A DNA stretch of 64,000 nt from Vibrio viridaestus (GCF_003856525.1 NZ_RJVQ01000005.1:248001-312000), one strand, 5' to 3'. Shown: positions 37,237 to 46,436, counted from the first letter of the stretch. The notes: generated from the sequence alone by a model not told the origin. Numbers and translations: made by a program.

Positions 37237-38727
37237 ATGGCTACCGTAGAGTTGCTTCCAGAAGTAACCGCATTTTTGGCTCGTCAACAGGGTCACTTCA
37301 TTCATGGAAGAGCGATTCCAGGCTCAACACATGATCGCGCAGAAATCAGAAATCCAGCAAACGGAGAACTCATTACTACCGTTGCCCGAGCAACCGAAGA
37401 CGAAGTGGAAGAGGCTATCGCGTCATCTTACTCTGCGTTTAAAGGCACTTGGGCTCAAACCGCACCAGCAGAGAGAGAACGCATTTTGATGCGCTTCGCT
37501 GACTTAATAGAAGAACACGGCGAAGAGATTGCTCAGTTGGAAACGTTACAATCGGGGAAATTACTCGCTTTATCAAGAATGATAGAAGTCGGCTGGGCAG
37601 CACAATTTCTTCGCTATTATGCAGGCTGGGCAACGAAAATTTCCGGAGAAACACTGTCACCCTCAATCCCATCCATCAAAGGCGAGCAGTATACTGCGAT
37701 GACGTTACGTGCTCCCATTGGTGTTGTTTTCGGTATCATTCCCTGGAACTTCCCTGTCATGATCCCCATTTGGAAACTCGGTGCGGCCTTAGCTACGGGT
37801 AATACTGCTCTACTAAAATCTGCGTCTCCTACACCTCTTTCATTGCTTAGGGTCGCTGAGTTAGGAAAAGAAGCAGGATTACCGGATGGTGCCCTAAATG
37901 TCATTAATGGACCAGGGAGAATTGGTGATCAAATCATTCCTGATGAGCGTATTGCAAAAGTCACGTTGACCGGCTCCGTGCGCACCGGAAATATCATCGC
38001 TGAAAAAGCGATGAAGGCGAATCTGAAGCGCGTGACACTTGAACTTGGCGGAAAAAATGCAGCGGGGTTCCTACCAGATATGAGTATCGAAGAAATAGTC
38101 GATGGCATATTTGAAGCAGGGTTCCTACATAGTGGTCAAATATGCGCTTCTGCCGAACGCTTCCTGATTCATTCAAGCCAAATCGACGACGTTGAAGCAG
38201 CCCTTCGCGAACGTCTTATCGGTATTGAAGCGGCCGACCCAATGGATGAAGAGGCGGCATTCGGACCAGTAGCTACCCAGGACCAATATGATAAGGTCTT
38301 AGAAGCATTCGATATCGCCAAAAAAGAAGGCGACCGTATCGTTGTCGGTGGTGAGGCCTATAATCGCCCTGGCTTTTACGTTAAGCCCACCGTTATTCGT
38401 CCCAAATCTCTCGATAGCACATCTTGGCGCGAAGAAATCTTCGGTCCCGTCGCGACTCTGGCTACATTTGACTCCGAAGAAGAGCTCATTCATGAGATGA
38501 ACGATACACCTTACGGTTTAACCGCTTCGGTTTGGACTCATGACCTATCAAAGGCCATGCGACTAATACCACAAATTGAAGCAGGCACAGTGTGGGTAAA
38601 CATGCATACTATCGTAGATCCTAGTGTTCCTTTCGGTGGCGCAAAAGGCTCCGGAATAGGCCGTGAATATGGATCTGCCTTTATTGAAGATTACACAGAA
38701 CTTAAGTCTGTAATGATTCGATACTAA
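37237..38727 (+). CDS. Aldehyde dehydrogenase, phenylacetaldehyde (FeaB)-like
   Basis: 496 residues from the ATG at 37237 (AGGAG nine bases upstream). NAD(P)+-dependent aldehyde dehydrogenase: PWNFPVMIPIWKLG, VTLTGSVRTGN, the Glu in LELGGKNA and the catalytic Cys in SGQICASAERF, then EEIFGPVATL. The segment RYYAGWATKISGETLSPS...GEQYTAMTLRAPIGVVFGIIPWN resembles phenylacetaldehyde-type enzymes. With a TyrRS upstream, oxidation of an aromatic (tyrosine- or tyramine-derived) aldehyde is a reasonable guess. Confidence 0.88.
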   Translation: MATVELLPEVTAFLARQQGHFIHGRAIPGSTHDRAEIRNPANGELITTVARATEDEVEEAIASSYSAFKGTWAQTAPAERERILMRFADLIEEHGEEIAQLETLQSGKLLALSRMIEVGWAAQFLRYYAGWATKISGETLSPSIPSIKGEQYTAMTLRAPIGVVFGIIPWNFPVMIPIWKLGAALATGNTALLKSASPTPLSLLRVAELGKEAGLPDGALNVINGPGRIGDQIIPDERIAKVTLTGSVRTGNIIAEKAMKANLKRVTLELGGKNAAGFLPDMSIEEIVDGIFEAGFLHSGQICASAERFLIHSSQIDDVEAALRERLIGIEAADPMDEEAAFGPVATQDQYDKVLEAFDIAKKEGDRIVVGGEAYNRPGFYVKPTVIRPKSLDSTSWREEIFGPVATLATFDSEEELIHEMNDTPYGLTASVWTHDLSKAMRLIPQIEAGTVWVNMHTIVDPSVPFGGAKGSGIGREYGSAFIEDYTELKSVMIRY

Positions 38728-38751
38728 TTGAGTTAAATCAGTAGCGTTTAG

Positions 38752-38786
38752 AGTGCTCCTTGATGAAAGTTCTTGGAGCACTTTAG
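38752..38786. terminator. Hairpin between convergent aldehyde dehydrogenase and antiporter genes
   Basis: Arms AGTGCTCC (38752-38759) and GGAGCACT (38775-38782) with a 15-base loop and a weak T-tract. It lies 25 bp after the aldehyde dehydrogenase stop and may serve both converging genes. Confidence 0.55.
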
Positions 38787-38822
38787 CTACATTAAGAAAT
38801 ATACCTAGAAATACTTTTGAAC

Positions 38823-40340
38823 CTAGTTTGAGACAGCAGAGGTAAGAATACTAGGCTTTTCAGATTTTAATACTATTTCTCCATTGTCTTTCCATTGCTT
38901 GCGCTCTTCATCTGTTGCCTTAGGAACAAACTTACCCAACGCCGCATAGACAAAGCCCAGTATAGGCGATAGCCAACAAGCAATACTGCAGACAATGTAG
39001 AGCAAGTTTTCGGTATGTCCTGCCGCGATGCCTAATCCCAGCGCATGGATTACAAATGCCCCACCCGCATTCCAAGGTATCAGAGGCGACAGCAGTGTAC
39101 CTCCCTCTTCTACTGAGCGAGATAGACACAAAGTCGAATACCCCATCCCACGGTAAGCCTGGCTGTACATACGACCTGGTAATGCTATCGATAAATAAGG
39201 ATCGCCTGCGACTAAATTCGTTCCGAGAGCGGTGCAAGTCGACGCCACCTGCAAACCAAAGATAGAGCGAACTCTTCCTAAAACAGCCAGAACAATGGTT
39301 TCTAAGCAGCGCGTTTTTTCTAGTACTCCGCCGAACCCTAACGTAATAAGGATAAGAGTTAGGATCCAGGTCATAGACTGTATACCACCACGATTAAGCA
39401 GTGCATTCGCATTACTGTTGCCAGTATCGACACTAAATCCACTTTGCAAATAGCTCATCGCATCATGAAAACTGGCACCTTGAACTAAAATCGCAATCAA
39501 CATACTTACCAGAACAGAGAACATCAGTGTCGGTATAGCGGGCATCTTTTTTAAAGCGAGAAAAAGTACAATGAACACCGGTGCGAGAACAATCAGGTTA
39601 AAGTTGAAATGGTTCTCTAATGACTCACTTAACGCCTGAATTTTCACTAAATCGACATTCTGGTCATTGATAAGATTGAATCCAACAAAAAGATAAACAC
39701 AGAACGCAATTACCATTGAAGGTATTGTCGTTGGAAGCATATTTCGGATGTGCGCAAACAGATTTGTACCCGTTACCGCCGGGGCAAGATTGGTTGTATC
39801 GGACAGAGGTGAAATCTTATCGCCAAAAAACGCACCTGAAACAACAGCACCTGCCGTCCAGTACATAGGGATACCAAACCCATCTCCCACCCCCATTAGC
39901 GCTAAGCCCACGGTGGCTGTAGTCGTCCATGACGTTCCTAAAGACACAGAGATAACTGAACATAACACCATAGCAGCAGCGAGAAATATCTGAGGAGTCA
40001 GAACCTTGAAACCATAATAGATCATCATCGGAACCGTCCCACTGGCAATCCAAATACCGATGATCATCCCTATAATCATGATGATTAATGTGACCGGAAT
40101 CGCCACCTTAATCACATGAAATAGTCCTTGTTCAAGTTGCTTCCAACGATATCCTCGAAACCACGCAATAACGCAGGTAAAAACCAGACCAACCGCTATC
40201 GGCGTATGAGGCGTGAAATCATCAAAATAGAACAACTGAATGCCTAATAATACGAGTGTAAATAGAATAGGTAACACAGCTAAAAATAAACTGGGTCGTT
40301 CTATCTCAGCCTCAGAAATATCAGAATGGGGAGTAGACAT
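38823..40340 (-). CDS. nhaC: NhaC-family Na+/H+ antiporter
   Basis: 505 residues from the ATG at 40340, which has AAGGAGG six bases upstream. Twelve or so membrane helices. SLGTSWTTTATVGLALMGVGDGFGIPMYWTAGAVVSGAFFGDKISPLSDTTNLAPAVTG is the NhaC hallmark region. It exchanges sodium for protons; some relatives exchange organic acids or amino acids. It converges with the TyrRS/aldehyde dehydrogenase genes. In enterococci tyrS and nhaC flank tyramine genes, so the association may be meaningful. Confidence 0.92.
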   Translation of the reverse strand: MSTPHSDISEAEIERPSLFLAVLPILFTLVLLGIQLFYFDDFTPHTPIAVGLVFTCVIAWFRGYRWKQLEQGLFHVIKVAIPVTLIIMIIGMIIGIWIASGTVPMMIYYGFKVLTPQIFLAAAMVLCSVISVSLGTSWTTTATVGLALMGVGDGFGIPMYWTAGAVVSGAFFGDKISPLSDTTNLAPAVTGTNLFAHIRNMLPTTIPSMVIAFCVYLFVGFNLINDQNVDLVKIQALSESLENHFNFNLIVLAPVFIVLFLALKKMPAIPTLMFSVLVSMLIAILVQGASFHDAMSYLQSGFSVDTGNSNANALLNRGGIQSMTWILTLILITLGFGGVLEKTRCLETIVLAVLGRVRSIFGLQVASTCTALGTNLVAGDPYLSIALPGRMYSQAYRGMGYSTLCLSRSVEEGGTLLSPLIPWNAGGAFVIHALGLGIAAGHTENLLYIVCSIACWLSPILGFVYAALGKFVPKATDEERKQWKDNGEIVLKSEKPSILTSAVSN

Positions 40341-40760
40341 AATGCCTCCTTGCAATATATGTTTAACCACTTTCCAGAAAGAAAATAAACAGAGTGAGTC
40401 AATGAAATACAACTACCATTGAAACGCATGGTAGCTATTAAAATCATTACCTTACGAAAGAAATCAACTTAGTATCCGACCCAACATCGTTAGTAAAACT
40501 ACCAAAGAGATGCTACGTAAATCAGGGCCTCGTGGTTCAATCTACTACACAGACAATATTAAATAGGTTTCATTTACGTCATTATGCGTCTTTGGATGTC
40601 GCGATTGACTAAAAGCAAAATTTAGCAATATAGATGGGATAAATACTGTGGATAAATATAGATCTGGCTAAAAACCTTTCAGCCACGCCTTTTTATCGGA
40701 TGACTGAAAGATATAAGATTAAATTATTGATGTGTCATTAATACGAACGAGGACTGGTTC
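40341..40760. other. Intergenic region
   Basis: 420 bp upstream of nhaC. It holds the nhaC promoter and ribosome site. I see no other reading frame, repeat or operator. Confidence 0.45.
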
Positions 40761-40937
40761 CTATAATGTATCCTCTATTTGATTAGAGTTAACTACCGCA
40801 AATCCAACCTGGTCACCATGGCCTAGCCCATATCCCATAGGTTTACGACATAAACGATCTGCCTCACCAAAAGCAAATGCGGCAGCTACATGCGAATTAA
40901 AGCAATAGTCGAAGAAATTGGATCTCATTAATTTCAT
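40761..40937 (-). CDS. Possible small protein of unknown function
   Basis: 58 codons from the ATG at 40937; an alternative ATG at 40928 has a better-spaced GGAGA. The end of the protein is Gly-rich (GYGLGHGDQVGFAVVNSNQ). No family is recognised. It might be a gene remnant, as the frame stays open further upstream and IS-like repeats lie close by. Confidence 0.3.
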   Translation of the reverse strand: MKLMRSNFFDYCFNSHVAAAFAFGEADRLCRKPMGYGLGHGDQVGFAVVNSNQIEDTL

Positions 40938-41254
40938 TCTCCAACTAAACAATTCCTGACCATAAAGACGAAGGCTTATGTTGTAACTCGTAAGTGGACA
41001 AAAGTGAGCTAGAGGCTTTGCTCTAGCTCTGGTGGTTGGGATTAGCATAAGTACGGCAAATGATACGTAAGACCTAACTTGTATTAGTTACGACTAGATC
41101 TGACACTTCGATTTGAAATGAAGAGGGTTACCCACTTTGATTAAAGGTGCTTAATCCGAAAACCGACATTCTATACAAGAGCGATAACTGTTCTAAGTGC
41201 GAATGTAGAACAACTAGTTTGACGGACTGCGCTAACGTAGTTAAGGTATACACA
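40938..41254. other. Intergenic region with direct-repeat copy and hairpin
   Basis: 317 bp. It contains a repeat at 40983-41001 (see repeats) and a perfect 9-bp stem GAGCTAGAG / CTCTAGCTC at 41006-41029. No reliable gene. Confidence 0.45.
40983..41001 (+). repeat. Direct repeat copy 1
   Basis: GTAACTCGTAAGTGGACAA; a second copy differing at two positions lies at 52946-52964 in the same orientation, 12 kb away. The pair brackets the accessory-looking block of 41-53 kb and could be left by a mobile element. Confidence 0.55.
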
Positions 41255-42154
41255 TTAATCAGTTAGTCCCGCGAGTTGGCGAGATATCTCAGTCAATGCG
41301 CTCCAGTCTTTTTGCCCAAGTCCATTTGCATTTGCTGCTACTAAGTTGTCTTTAGCTCCAATAATTGCTGACGGTTTTACGCCACAAGCAGTGAACGCAG
41401 TTTCAAATATTAGTGCGTCTTTTAAACCCGCTGTAAGATCGAAGCCAACCGTATCAAAATCTCTAGCCGCGATTTTTTCAGCATAAGAACTCATGGCTTC
41501 ATTTCCTGCAAAAAACATCTGAGCAACAGCCAATACTTGTCTTTTATCTAGCTGACTTTTCTCTGCAAATGTAAAGACTTCACCCAGCATTGCGAGTTGC
41601 GCCATAGCCATATAATTCACACATATTTTCATTCCATTAGCTGAGCTAGCGGTGTTGCCAACAGGTACTTGTTTCACTGTGTACGACTCTATTATCGGTT
41701 GAGCGGCTTCTATAGCTAACGATTCGCCTGCAAGGAAGGTAATAAGCTTACCCGCCGTCGCTGCATCAGGACGCCCAACAACAGGGGCTGCTATATATTG
41801 GCAACCACGTTTTTCATGCTCTGATTTTAGATGGTCTGCTGTTGAGGGTTGAATTGTCGTTAATCCAACATGGATTTTCCCCGTTGTCATCGAATCAAGA
41901 ATGCCATCTTTAGCAATAGATAGTTCAATAATGGAATTGTCATCTAACAAGCTGGTAAAAATGATATCGGATTGCTCAACGAGTTCTTTGATACTGTGAG
42001 CGACCATTGCACCTCGCGCCTGAAACGGCTGAGTCTTCGATATCGTTCTGTTGTAAACCGCTAATTGGTATCCCGCTTTTTGAATATTTTCACAGATACC
42101 CGAACCCATTTTACCAAGACCGATAAAACCTACTTTCAGATTTTTTGTATTCAT
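41255..42154 (-). CDS. NAD(P)-dependent beta-hydroxyacid dehydrogenase family protein
   Basis: 299 residues from the ATG at 42154 (AAGGTG upstream). N-terminal Rossmann domain with GFIGLGKMGSG; the middle and C-terminal part follow 3-hydroxyisobutyrate / imine reductase-type enzymes (ANGMKICVNYMAMAQLAMLGEVFTFAEKS, then DLTAGLKDALIFETA). The catalytic Lys of the family would be K in GMKICVNY. The substrate is unknown. A Crp/Fnr-type gene lies 80 bp upstream on the same strand, so they probably form a unit. Confidence 0.88.
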   Translation of the reverse strand: MNTKNLKVGFIGLGKMGSGICENIQKAGYQLAVYNRTISKTQPFQARGAMVAHSIKELVEQSDIIFTSLLDDNSIIELSIAKDGILDSMTTGKIHVGLTTIQPSTADHLKSEHEKRGCQYIAAPVVGRPDAATAGKLITFLAGESLAIEAAQPIIESYTVKQVPVGNTASSANGMKICVNYMAMAQLAMLGEVFTFAEKSQLDKRQVLAVAQMFFAGNEAMSSYAEKIAARDFDTVGFDLTAGLKDALIFETAFTACGVKPSAIIGAKDNLVAANANGLGQKDWSALTEISRQLAGLTD

Positions 42155-42234
42155 GCTGTGTTCACCTTTTATTGCCATAAGTTGGGAACACTTTATCGAT
42201 AGACAGATTTACAGCCTTAACAATTGTTAACGGA

Positions 42235-42783
42235 TCACTTATTTTTTGCTTTGATTCGACTTAACGACACAGGTGTCATACCTAAGTATGTCGCTACGTA
42301 GTGATGAGGAACTTTATCAAAGATATCGGGTTGAAGGTTGAGTAGCTCTCCATATCTTTGCTGTGGATTATTCTTTATTCGAGAGATGAATAGTGCTTGG
42401 TAATGGTACAAACGCTCTGCAATGTAGTCATCAACCGCCTGTTTTATGCTGCTATCGTTATCGAGTAATTGAACTAGCTCATTCTTAGACATAACGCGTA
42501 AACGAGCCTCTGTAATAGTTTCAATATTGTACAAAGCAGGGAGGTTGCGCTTAAGGCTTTCGAAAGAAGTGACTATATCCCCTTCAAAGAAGAACTGAAA
42601 AGTCACATCATGACCATCACCATTAAACCAAGATCTGACGCAGCCCTTCTCGATAATATAGACCGAATCGCAGATATCGCCTTCATTGAGCAACGTCTCT
42701 TTCTTTTTAAAATGATGAACATGTCCGACTCGAATAAGACTCGGAAACCTTGAGATGATTGAAGCAGTCATTACATGGCTCAC
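42235..42783 (-). CDS. Crp/Fnr-family regulator with cyclic-nucleotide-binding domain
   Basis: 182 residues. A cNMP-binding beta-roll (about 15-120; LLNEGDICDSVYIIEKGCVRSW) and a short C-terminal helix region ending HHYVATYLGMTPVSLSRIKAKNK, a recognisable HTH recognition segment. This short form is common for regulators of adjacent oxidoreductases. It lies upstream of the dehydrogenase gene, and a Fur-like palindrome lies about 110 bp before its start. Confidence 0.87.
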   Translation of the reverse strand: MSHVMTASIISRFPSLIRVGHVHHFKKKETLLNEGDICDSVYIIEKGCVRSWFNGDGHDVTFQFFFEGDIVTSFESLKRNLPALYNIETITEARLRVMSKNELVQLLDNDSSIKQAVDDYIAERLYHYQALFISRIKNNPQQRYGELLNLQPDIFDKVPHHYVATYLGMTPVSLSRIKAKNK

Positions 42784-42889
42784 TAAAAGTAGAAGAAAAC
42801 TATGAAGGATTTAGGCTACCACATTGTAAACGTTGCCGTCTTTAAGGACGGTTTTGTCTTCATGTATACATGAGAATAATTTAGTCAAA

Positions 42890-42903
42890 ATGATAACTAT
42901 CAT
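42890..42903. promoter_or_regulatory. Fur-like inverted repeat
   Basis: ATGATAACTATCAT: arms ATGATA / TATCAT around AC, in the context AAAATGATAACTATCATA. It partly matches the Fur consensus and lies upstream of the Crp/Fnr-type gene. Weak evidence. Confidence 0.25.
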
Positions 42904-42976
42904 ACGAGGTCCGTATGTGGTCTCAACACGGAAAGGGGCAGATTCAAGCTACAACTGAACTTTTCCTATATCGAGT

Positions 42977-43441
42977 TTAGATACGTACCACCATGATATA
43001 TGTTTCTGTGTCATCACCCTTCTCACTGTGAATAACCTTAAAACCATGGCTCTCATACAACGGAACAATGCTTTCTTTACACTGGAGATATAGACGTGAA
43101 ATTCCTAGTTCTTTCGCTTTGCTCTTAGCAGATAATACTAGTTGGTAGGCAATACCACTATTCCTATGATGAGGAGTCACAAAAACGCTACCAAGCCAGT
43201 GTTCATAATCAGGATATGCCATGTTTTCATGGTACTTCAATTCTACAACACCGACGACTTGTCCTTCTATTCTAGCAGTTATGGCTAACGGAATTTCATC
43301 CCTAGATAAGGACTTTTCTCTCACCTTTTCAAGAATTAGGCTTTCTGAAGCTTCTTTATTTAGATATCCCCATTCATTGAAATACCACGTTGCGATAATT
43401 TCACAGTCTTGCGGATTATCAGCTAGAAGAGTTAATTCCAT
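42977..43441 (-). CDS. GNAT acetyltransferase 1
   Basis: 154 residues from the ATG at 43441 (AAGGAA six bases upstream; a GTG at 43456 is in frame). GNAT fold: GQVVGVVELKY, then the acetyl-CoA loop VTPHHRNSGIAYQLVLSAKSKAKELG and LYLQCKESIVPLYESHGF. The substrate is unknown. First in position of three minus-strand GNAT genes in a row. Confidence 0.87.
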   Translation of the reverse strand: MELTLLADNPQDCEIIATWYFNEWGYLNKEASESLILEKVREKSLSRDEIPLAITARIEGQVVGVVELKYHENMAYPDYEHWLGSVFVTPHHRNSGIAYQLVLSAKSKAKELGISRLYLQCKESIVPLYESHGFKVIHSEKGDDTETYIMVVRI

Positions 43442-43464
43442 TTCAATTTCCTTCACTGAATTGA

Positions 43465-43495
43465 GAAGCTAGTTGTCACTAACCTAACTAGCTTC
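43465..43495. other. Hairpin between GNAT genes 1 and 2
   Basis: Perfect 10-bp arms GAAGCTAGTT / AACTAGCTTC with an 11-base loop, covering the stop codon of GNAT 2. There is no T-run. It may attenuate or stabilise the message rather than terminate. Confidence 0.5.
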
Positions 43496-44020
43496 CCAAT
43501 CTGTAGAAAGCACAGACATTAATACTTTATCGACAAACTGACCATTACGGAAACCTGACTGGCGCATTACACCCTCATGTTGATAGCCTGCATTTTCATA
43601 GGCCTTTATCGCACCAAAATTCAGAGCACTAGCGGTAAGTTCCACTCTGTGTAAACCAAGCGTTCGTATAGCGTAGTCTGTGACTAGTTTTGTTATTAAT
43701 GTACCAACACCTTTCCCCCAGAATTCTTTCTCACCAATAAGAAGAAAGAATTCACCACTACGATTTAACGTGCTTATATCTGATACTCCAGCGTAACCAA
43801 TAAGTTGGTCATTTTGTTTGCAACATATGCCAAACGACACATTTTTCGTGCATGAATTAATCGTTGAGAGCCACTTATGTATGTCAGATTTAGATTGCGG
43901 GTATACGTATGAAGATAAGCTATATAAAGTAACTTCACGGTCACGAGACCAGTTGTAAAATAGTTCGCAATCATCAATATCCAATGAACGTAAATAGTAA
44001 CTTTCTGATTCTAACTGCAT
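43484..44020 (-). CDS. GNAT acetyltransferase 2 (RimJ/RimL-like)
   Basis: 178 residues. Typical RimJ/RimL-type layout: LRSLDIDDCELFYNWSRDREVTLY at the start, FFLLIGEKEFWGKGVGTLITKLVTDYAIRTLGLHRVELTASALNFGAIKAYENAGYQHEG (acetyl-CoA loop and final strand). It acetylates an amino group of a protein or small molecule that cannot be named. Confidence 0.9.
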   Translation of the reverse strand: MQLESESYYLRSLDIDDCELFYNWSRDREVTLYSLSSYVYPQSKSDIHKWLSTINSCTKNVSFGICCKQNDQLIGYAGVSDISTLNRSGEFFLLIGEKEFWGKGVGTLITKLVTDYAIRTLGLHRVELTASALNFGAIKAYENAGYQHEGVMRQSGFRNGQFVDKVLMSVLSTDWEAS

Positions 44021-44286
44021 GACTTTCCTTATTGATTTGAATGAGCATTTAACAGTTTTGGTCGATTAGACGGCGATTTATATTCCATTATGATGCTGCC
44101 TTCTTTTCCGTGCTTCGATTGTTCATCATTAGGTCAAAAAAATTACAAGGGTATTAAATTTCTTGATGAAAGATAGTCTTAATGATGCCGAGCTCATTTT
44201 GTTTCAGATAAATCTTGCTAGGGGAAAATCGGATTAACAGGATATGTATAAACATTTCCTCTGAAACACAATGGGGCAAAAGAGAG

Positions 44287-44784
44287 TTATAACGGATTAC
44301 TTGACTCAGTACTGGCTTTGACAAACATTTCCATTTTAATCAAACCATCAGATTCGCCTAAATCTTGAAAACCAAATGTCTTGTAGAGACTTAAAGCTGG
44401 ATTTTCACTAAAAACGAGTAGTCTAAGTCGACTTAACGAGCATAACTTAGCTTTCTCTAGCGCATAGCTTAAACATGAGTAACCAATATCAAGATTTTGG
44501 TATTTTGGTGAAATTTGAATATCTCGGATATAAAGAGCTTTTTCATCACTCGAAAATCTAATTATGCCGATCCACGCCCGCTGATATTTCACATCAAAAT
44601 TCTCAAACTGAGACCAATTTTCTTCGTATTTTCTCTGATCCCAGATGATATTTCTTGCCTGATAGTACAGACGCATATTCGATCTTGTTAGTTCTGACGC
44701 TAACTCTATTGAATTCGATTTCTCAACTTCAATTTCCACAAAGTTCCCTTTAGATTCAGCAGTACATGAGGTTTGAGTTGCCAA
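44287..44784 (-). CDS. GNAT acetyltransferase 3
   Basis: 165 residues. YIRDIQISPKYQNLDIGYSCLSYALEKAKLCSLSRLRLLVFSENPALSLYKTFGFQDLGE is a clear GNAT core, although the acetyl-CoA loop (QNLDIGYS) is less canonical than Q/R-x-x-G-x-G/A. The substrate is unknown. A 266-bp gap with no gene separates it from GNAT 2. Confidence 0.82.
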   Translation of the reverse strand: MATQTSCTAESKGNFVEIEVEKSNSIELASELTRSNMRLYYQARNIIWDQRKYEENWSQFENFDVKYQRAWIGIIRFSSDEKALYIRDIQISPKYQNLDIGYSCLSYALEKAKLCSLSRLRLLVFSENPALSLYKTFGFQDLGESDGLIKMEMFVKASTESSNPL

Positions 44785-44889
44785 CTAAGTAGTATTCCTC
44801 TTGTGGCATCACTGAAGTTTGGCAAAGAAATACTACTTATATGCAATCAATTTGAAGAGCCTCTGAAACAAAGAATCGGTATTGAAAAG

Positions 44890-45159
44890 TTAAGCCATTT
44901 CCTTTAACGGATCGCCTTCCGGTAAGGCATTATTTATCCAAATAGCTAACCTCTTCTTGATACTCGCACCATCGAGTTTGTCGGCTGGTAATGGAGTGAT
45001 TTGTTTGGCTTCTACCAAAAATAAATATACCGCTTTCGCTTGTACCGCTTGCGAATTGCTTGGTATATCAAACCCTTGCATTTTCGCTAATTTTATCCCG
45101 ACTTCTAGCGCTTTCTTGACCAATTTCTCTTCATTTTTGATTTTTATCGTTTTAGACAT
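44890..45159 (-). CDS. DUF5062-like protein
   Basis: 89 residues, helical and Lys-rich at the start (KNEEKLVKKALEVGIKLAKMQGFDIP), then VQAKAVYLFLVEAKQITPLPADKLDGASIKKRLAIWI. This resembles the DUF5062 family of vibrios and shewanellas, whose function is unknown. Single gene. Confidence 0.72.
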   Translation of the reverse strand: MSKTIKIKNEEKLVKKALEVGIKLAKMQGFDIPSNSQAVQAKAVYLFLVEAKQITPLPADKLDGASIKKRLAIWINNALPEGDPLKEMA

Positions 45160-45528
45160 AGTGAAACTACCCTCGAATTGGATAAGATTGTTTACTTACT
45201 TTATAGATAGAAAACAGAATCGTACAACGGATAATTCGTCAAAATGGGAATTAAAGGCAATTTGTACGATAAATAGACTTTGTCATACGCCATATCCGAA
45301 CGTCCCCTCTGGTGCATTTGAGTAACGCCCAGCTAAGCTTAAATTATGATTCTTCATGGCTATTTAGTCGTAAGCTGCATTAAACCTCTGTGACATTGAT
45401 CATTTCTTCATATTTAGAATCAGATACAATGCAAAGTATTATTCTAATAATCTTTAGAATATTTCCATTAAGGGATTTATTCGTGAAACAACACCAATTC
45501 ATTGTTGGCAAACTGCCAGGAGAGATTT
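45160..45528. other. Intergenic region with operator
   Basis: 369 bp between divergent DUF5062 and isomerase genes. It holds the operator-like inverted repeat at 45441-45460. No further gene was recognised. Confidence 0.5.
45441..45460. promoter_or_regulatory. ArsR/BigR-type operator 1
   Basis: ATTCTAATAATCTTTAGAAT, an inverted repeat with TTCTAA / TTAGAA arms. It matches the site at 47755-47774 at 18 of 20 positions. It lies 69 bp before the isomerase gene. The ATTC-N-GAAT shape is like sites of BigR/SqrR-type ArsR regulators. Confidence 0.65.
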
Positions 45529-46431
45529 ATGAAGATAGCATTTGATGTCGATGTGCTCGCGAAACAGATGAGCATTACCGATATGGTTCACCAAGTTGCG
45601 GACTGGGGATATAAATACATTGAGCAGTCACCTCACCCAAGGATTAATCCTTTTTATAAACATCCCCTCTTCTCACGGGAGTGCGAAGCAGAATACAAAA
45701 AGGCGTTGAGACAGGCGGGTGTAGATATCTCATCGTTTATTTGTGTTTATCGTTGGTCTGGCCCAACAGAAGAACAACGATTACATGCCGTTGCAAACTG
45801 GAAAAAACTCATCCAGATAGCGGTGGATATGGATGTTCAAGTTATCAATACTGAGCTATCTGGCGATCCAAATCAGCAGGAAATCTGCAACGGTATGTGG
45901 TTCCGCTCAATGGAAGAACTTTTACCTCTTTTTGAAAAAGAAGGGATCCGTGTAGAAATTCAATCGCATCCATACGACTTTTGTGAACTCAATAACGAGA
46001 CATGTGACTTAGTAAAATCTTTCCGCTCAGAAAATTTAAAATACGTGTATTCTGCTGCACATGGATTTTTCTATGATGAAGGGAAAGGCGACGTCAAAAG
46101 CATGCTTGAATACGCAGGGGATGAACTGTCACATGTTCTTTTTGCAGATACGTTTAATCAAACGCTTGATACCAGATATATTTTAAACCCACCGTGGCTA
46201 AATGGTCGTGGCTCAGCCGATGTCACAGTGCACCAACACTTGGCTATGGGAGAAGGAGATGTCGATTTTGATGGTATTTTTGCTGCACTGAGAGAAATGA
46301 ATTTTGCCAACAAATCCTTCAAGGTTGGTGGCGATGCAATTTCTTGTGTCTCTTACTTCGGGTTCCCTGAGAAGATGGCGATCCAAGCTGTGGAAGCAAG
46401 AGAACGTATTGAGCGTGAACTCCTCAAGTAA
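45529..46431 (+). CDS. Sugar phosphate isomerase/epimerase-type TIM barrel protein
   Basis: 300 residues from the ATG at 45529 (CAGGAGAG upstream; an in-frame start 27 bases earlier is unlikely). AP-endonuclease-2-like TIM barrel with likely metal ligands in NTELSGDP (Glu), EIQSHPYDF (Glu/His), HVLFADTFNQ (His/Asp) and late in the barrel. The family isomerises or epimerises sugars and inositol derivatives. It shares an operator type with the ArsR-rhodanese locus 2 kb away, so it may belong to that regulon despite its sugar-type fold. Confidence 0.82.
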   Translation: MKIAFDVDVLAKQMSITDMVHQVADWGYKYIEQSPHPRINPFYKHPLFSRECEAEYKKALRQAGVDISSFICVYRWSGPTEEQRLHAVANWKKLIQIAVDMDVQVINTELSGDPNQQEICNGMWFRSMEELLPLFEKEGIRVEIQSHPYDFCELNNETCDLVKSFRSENLKYVYSAAHGFFYDEGKGDVKSMLEYAGDELSHVLFADTFNQTLDTRYILNPPWLNGRGSADVTVHQHLAMGEGDVDFDGIFAALREMNFANKSFKVGGDAISCVSYFGFPEKMAIQAVEARERIERELLK

Positions 46432-46436
46432 ATGAC

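Noticed and set aside
38932-39237. 101-codon frame within nhaC
   Set aside because: It is an alternative frame of the antiporter gene with no motif or ribosome site.
40938-41048. N-terminal extension of the 58-residue frame to 95 residues
   Set aside because: The extension overlaps an intergenic hairpin and repeat, lacks a ribosome site and does not resemble protein sequence.
43465-43495. Hairpin between GNAT 1 and 2 as an attC site
   Set aside because: It has a perfect simple stem without CTAAC/GTTAG boxes or the asymmetric bulges of attC.
44021-44286. Possible gene between GNAT 2 and GNAT 3
   Set aside because: Only a 23-codon frame is present and there is no conserved-looking sequence.
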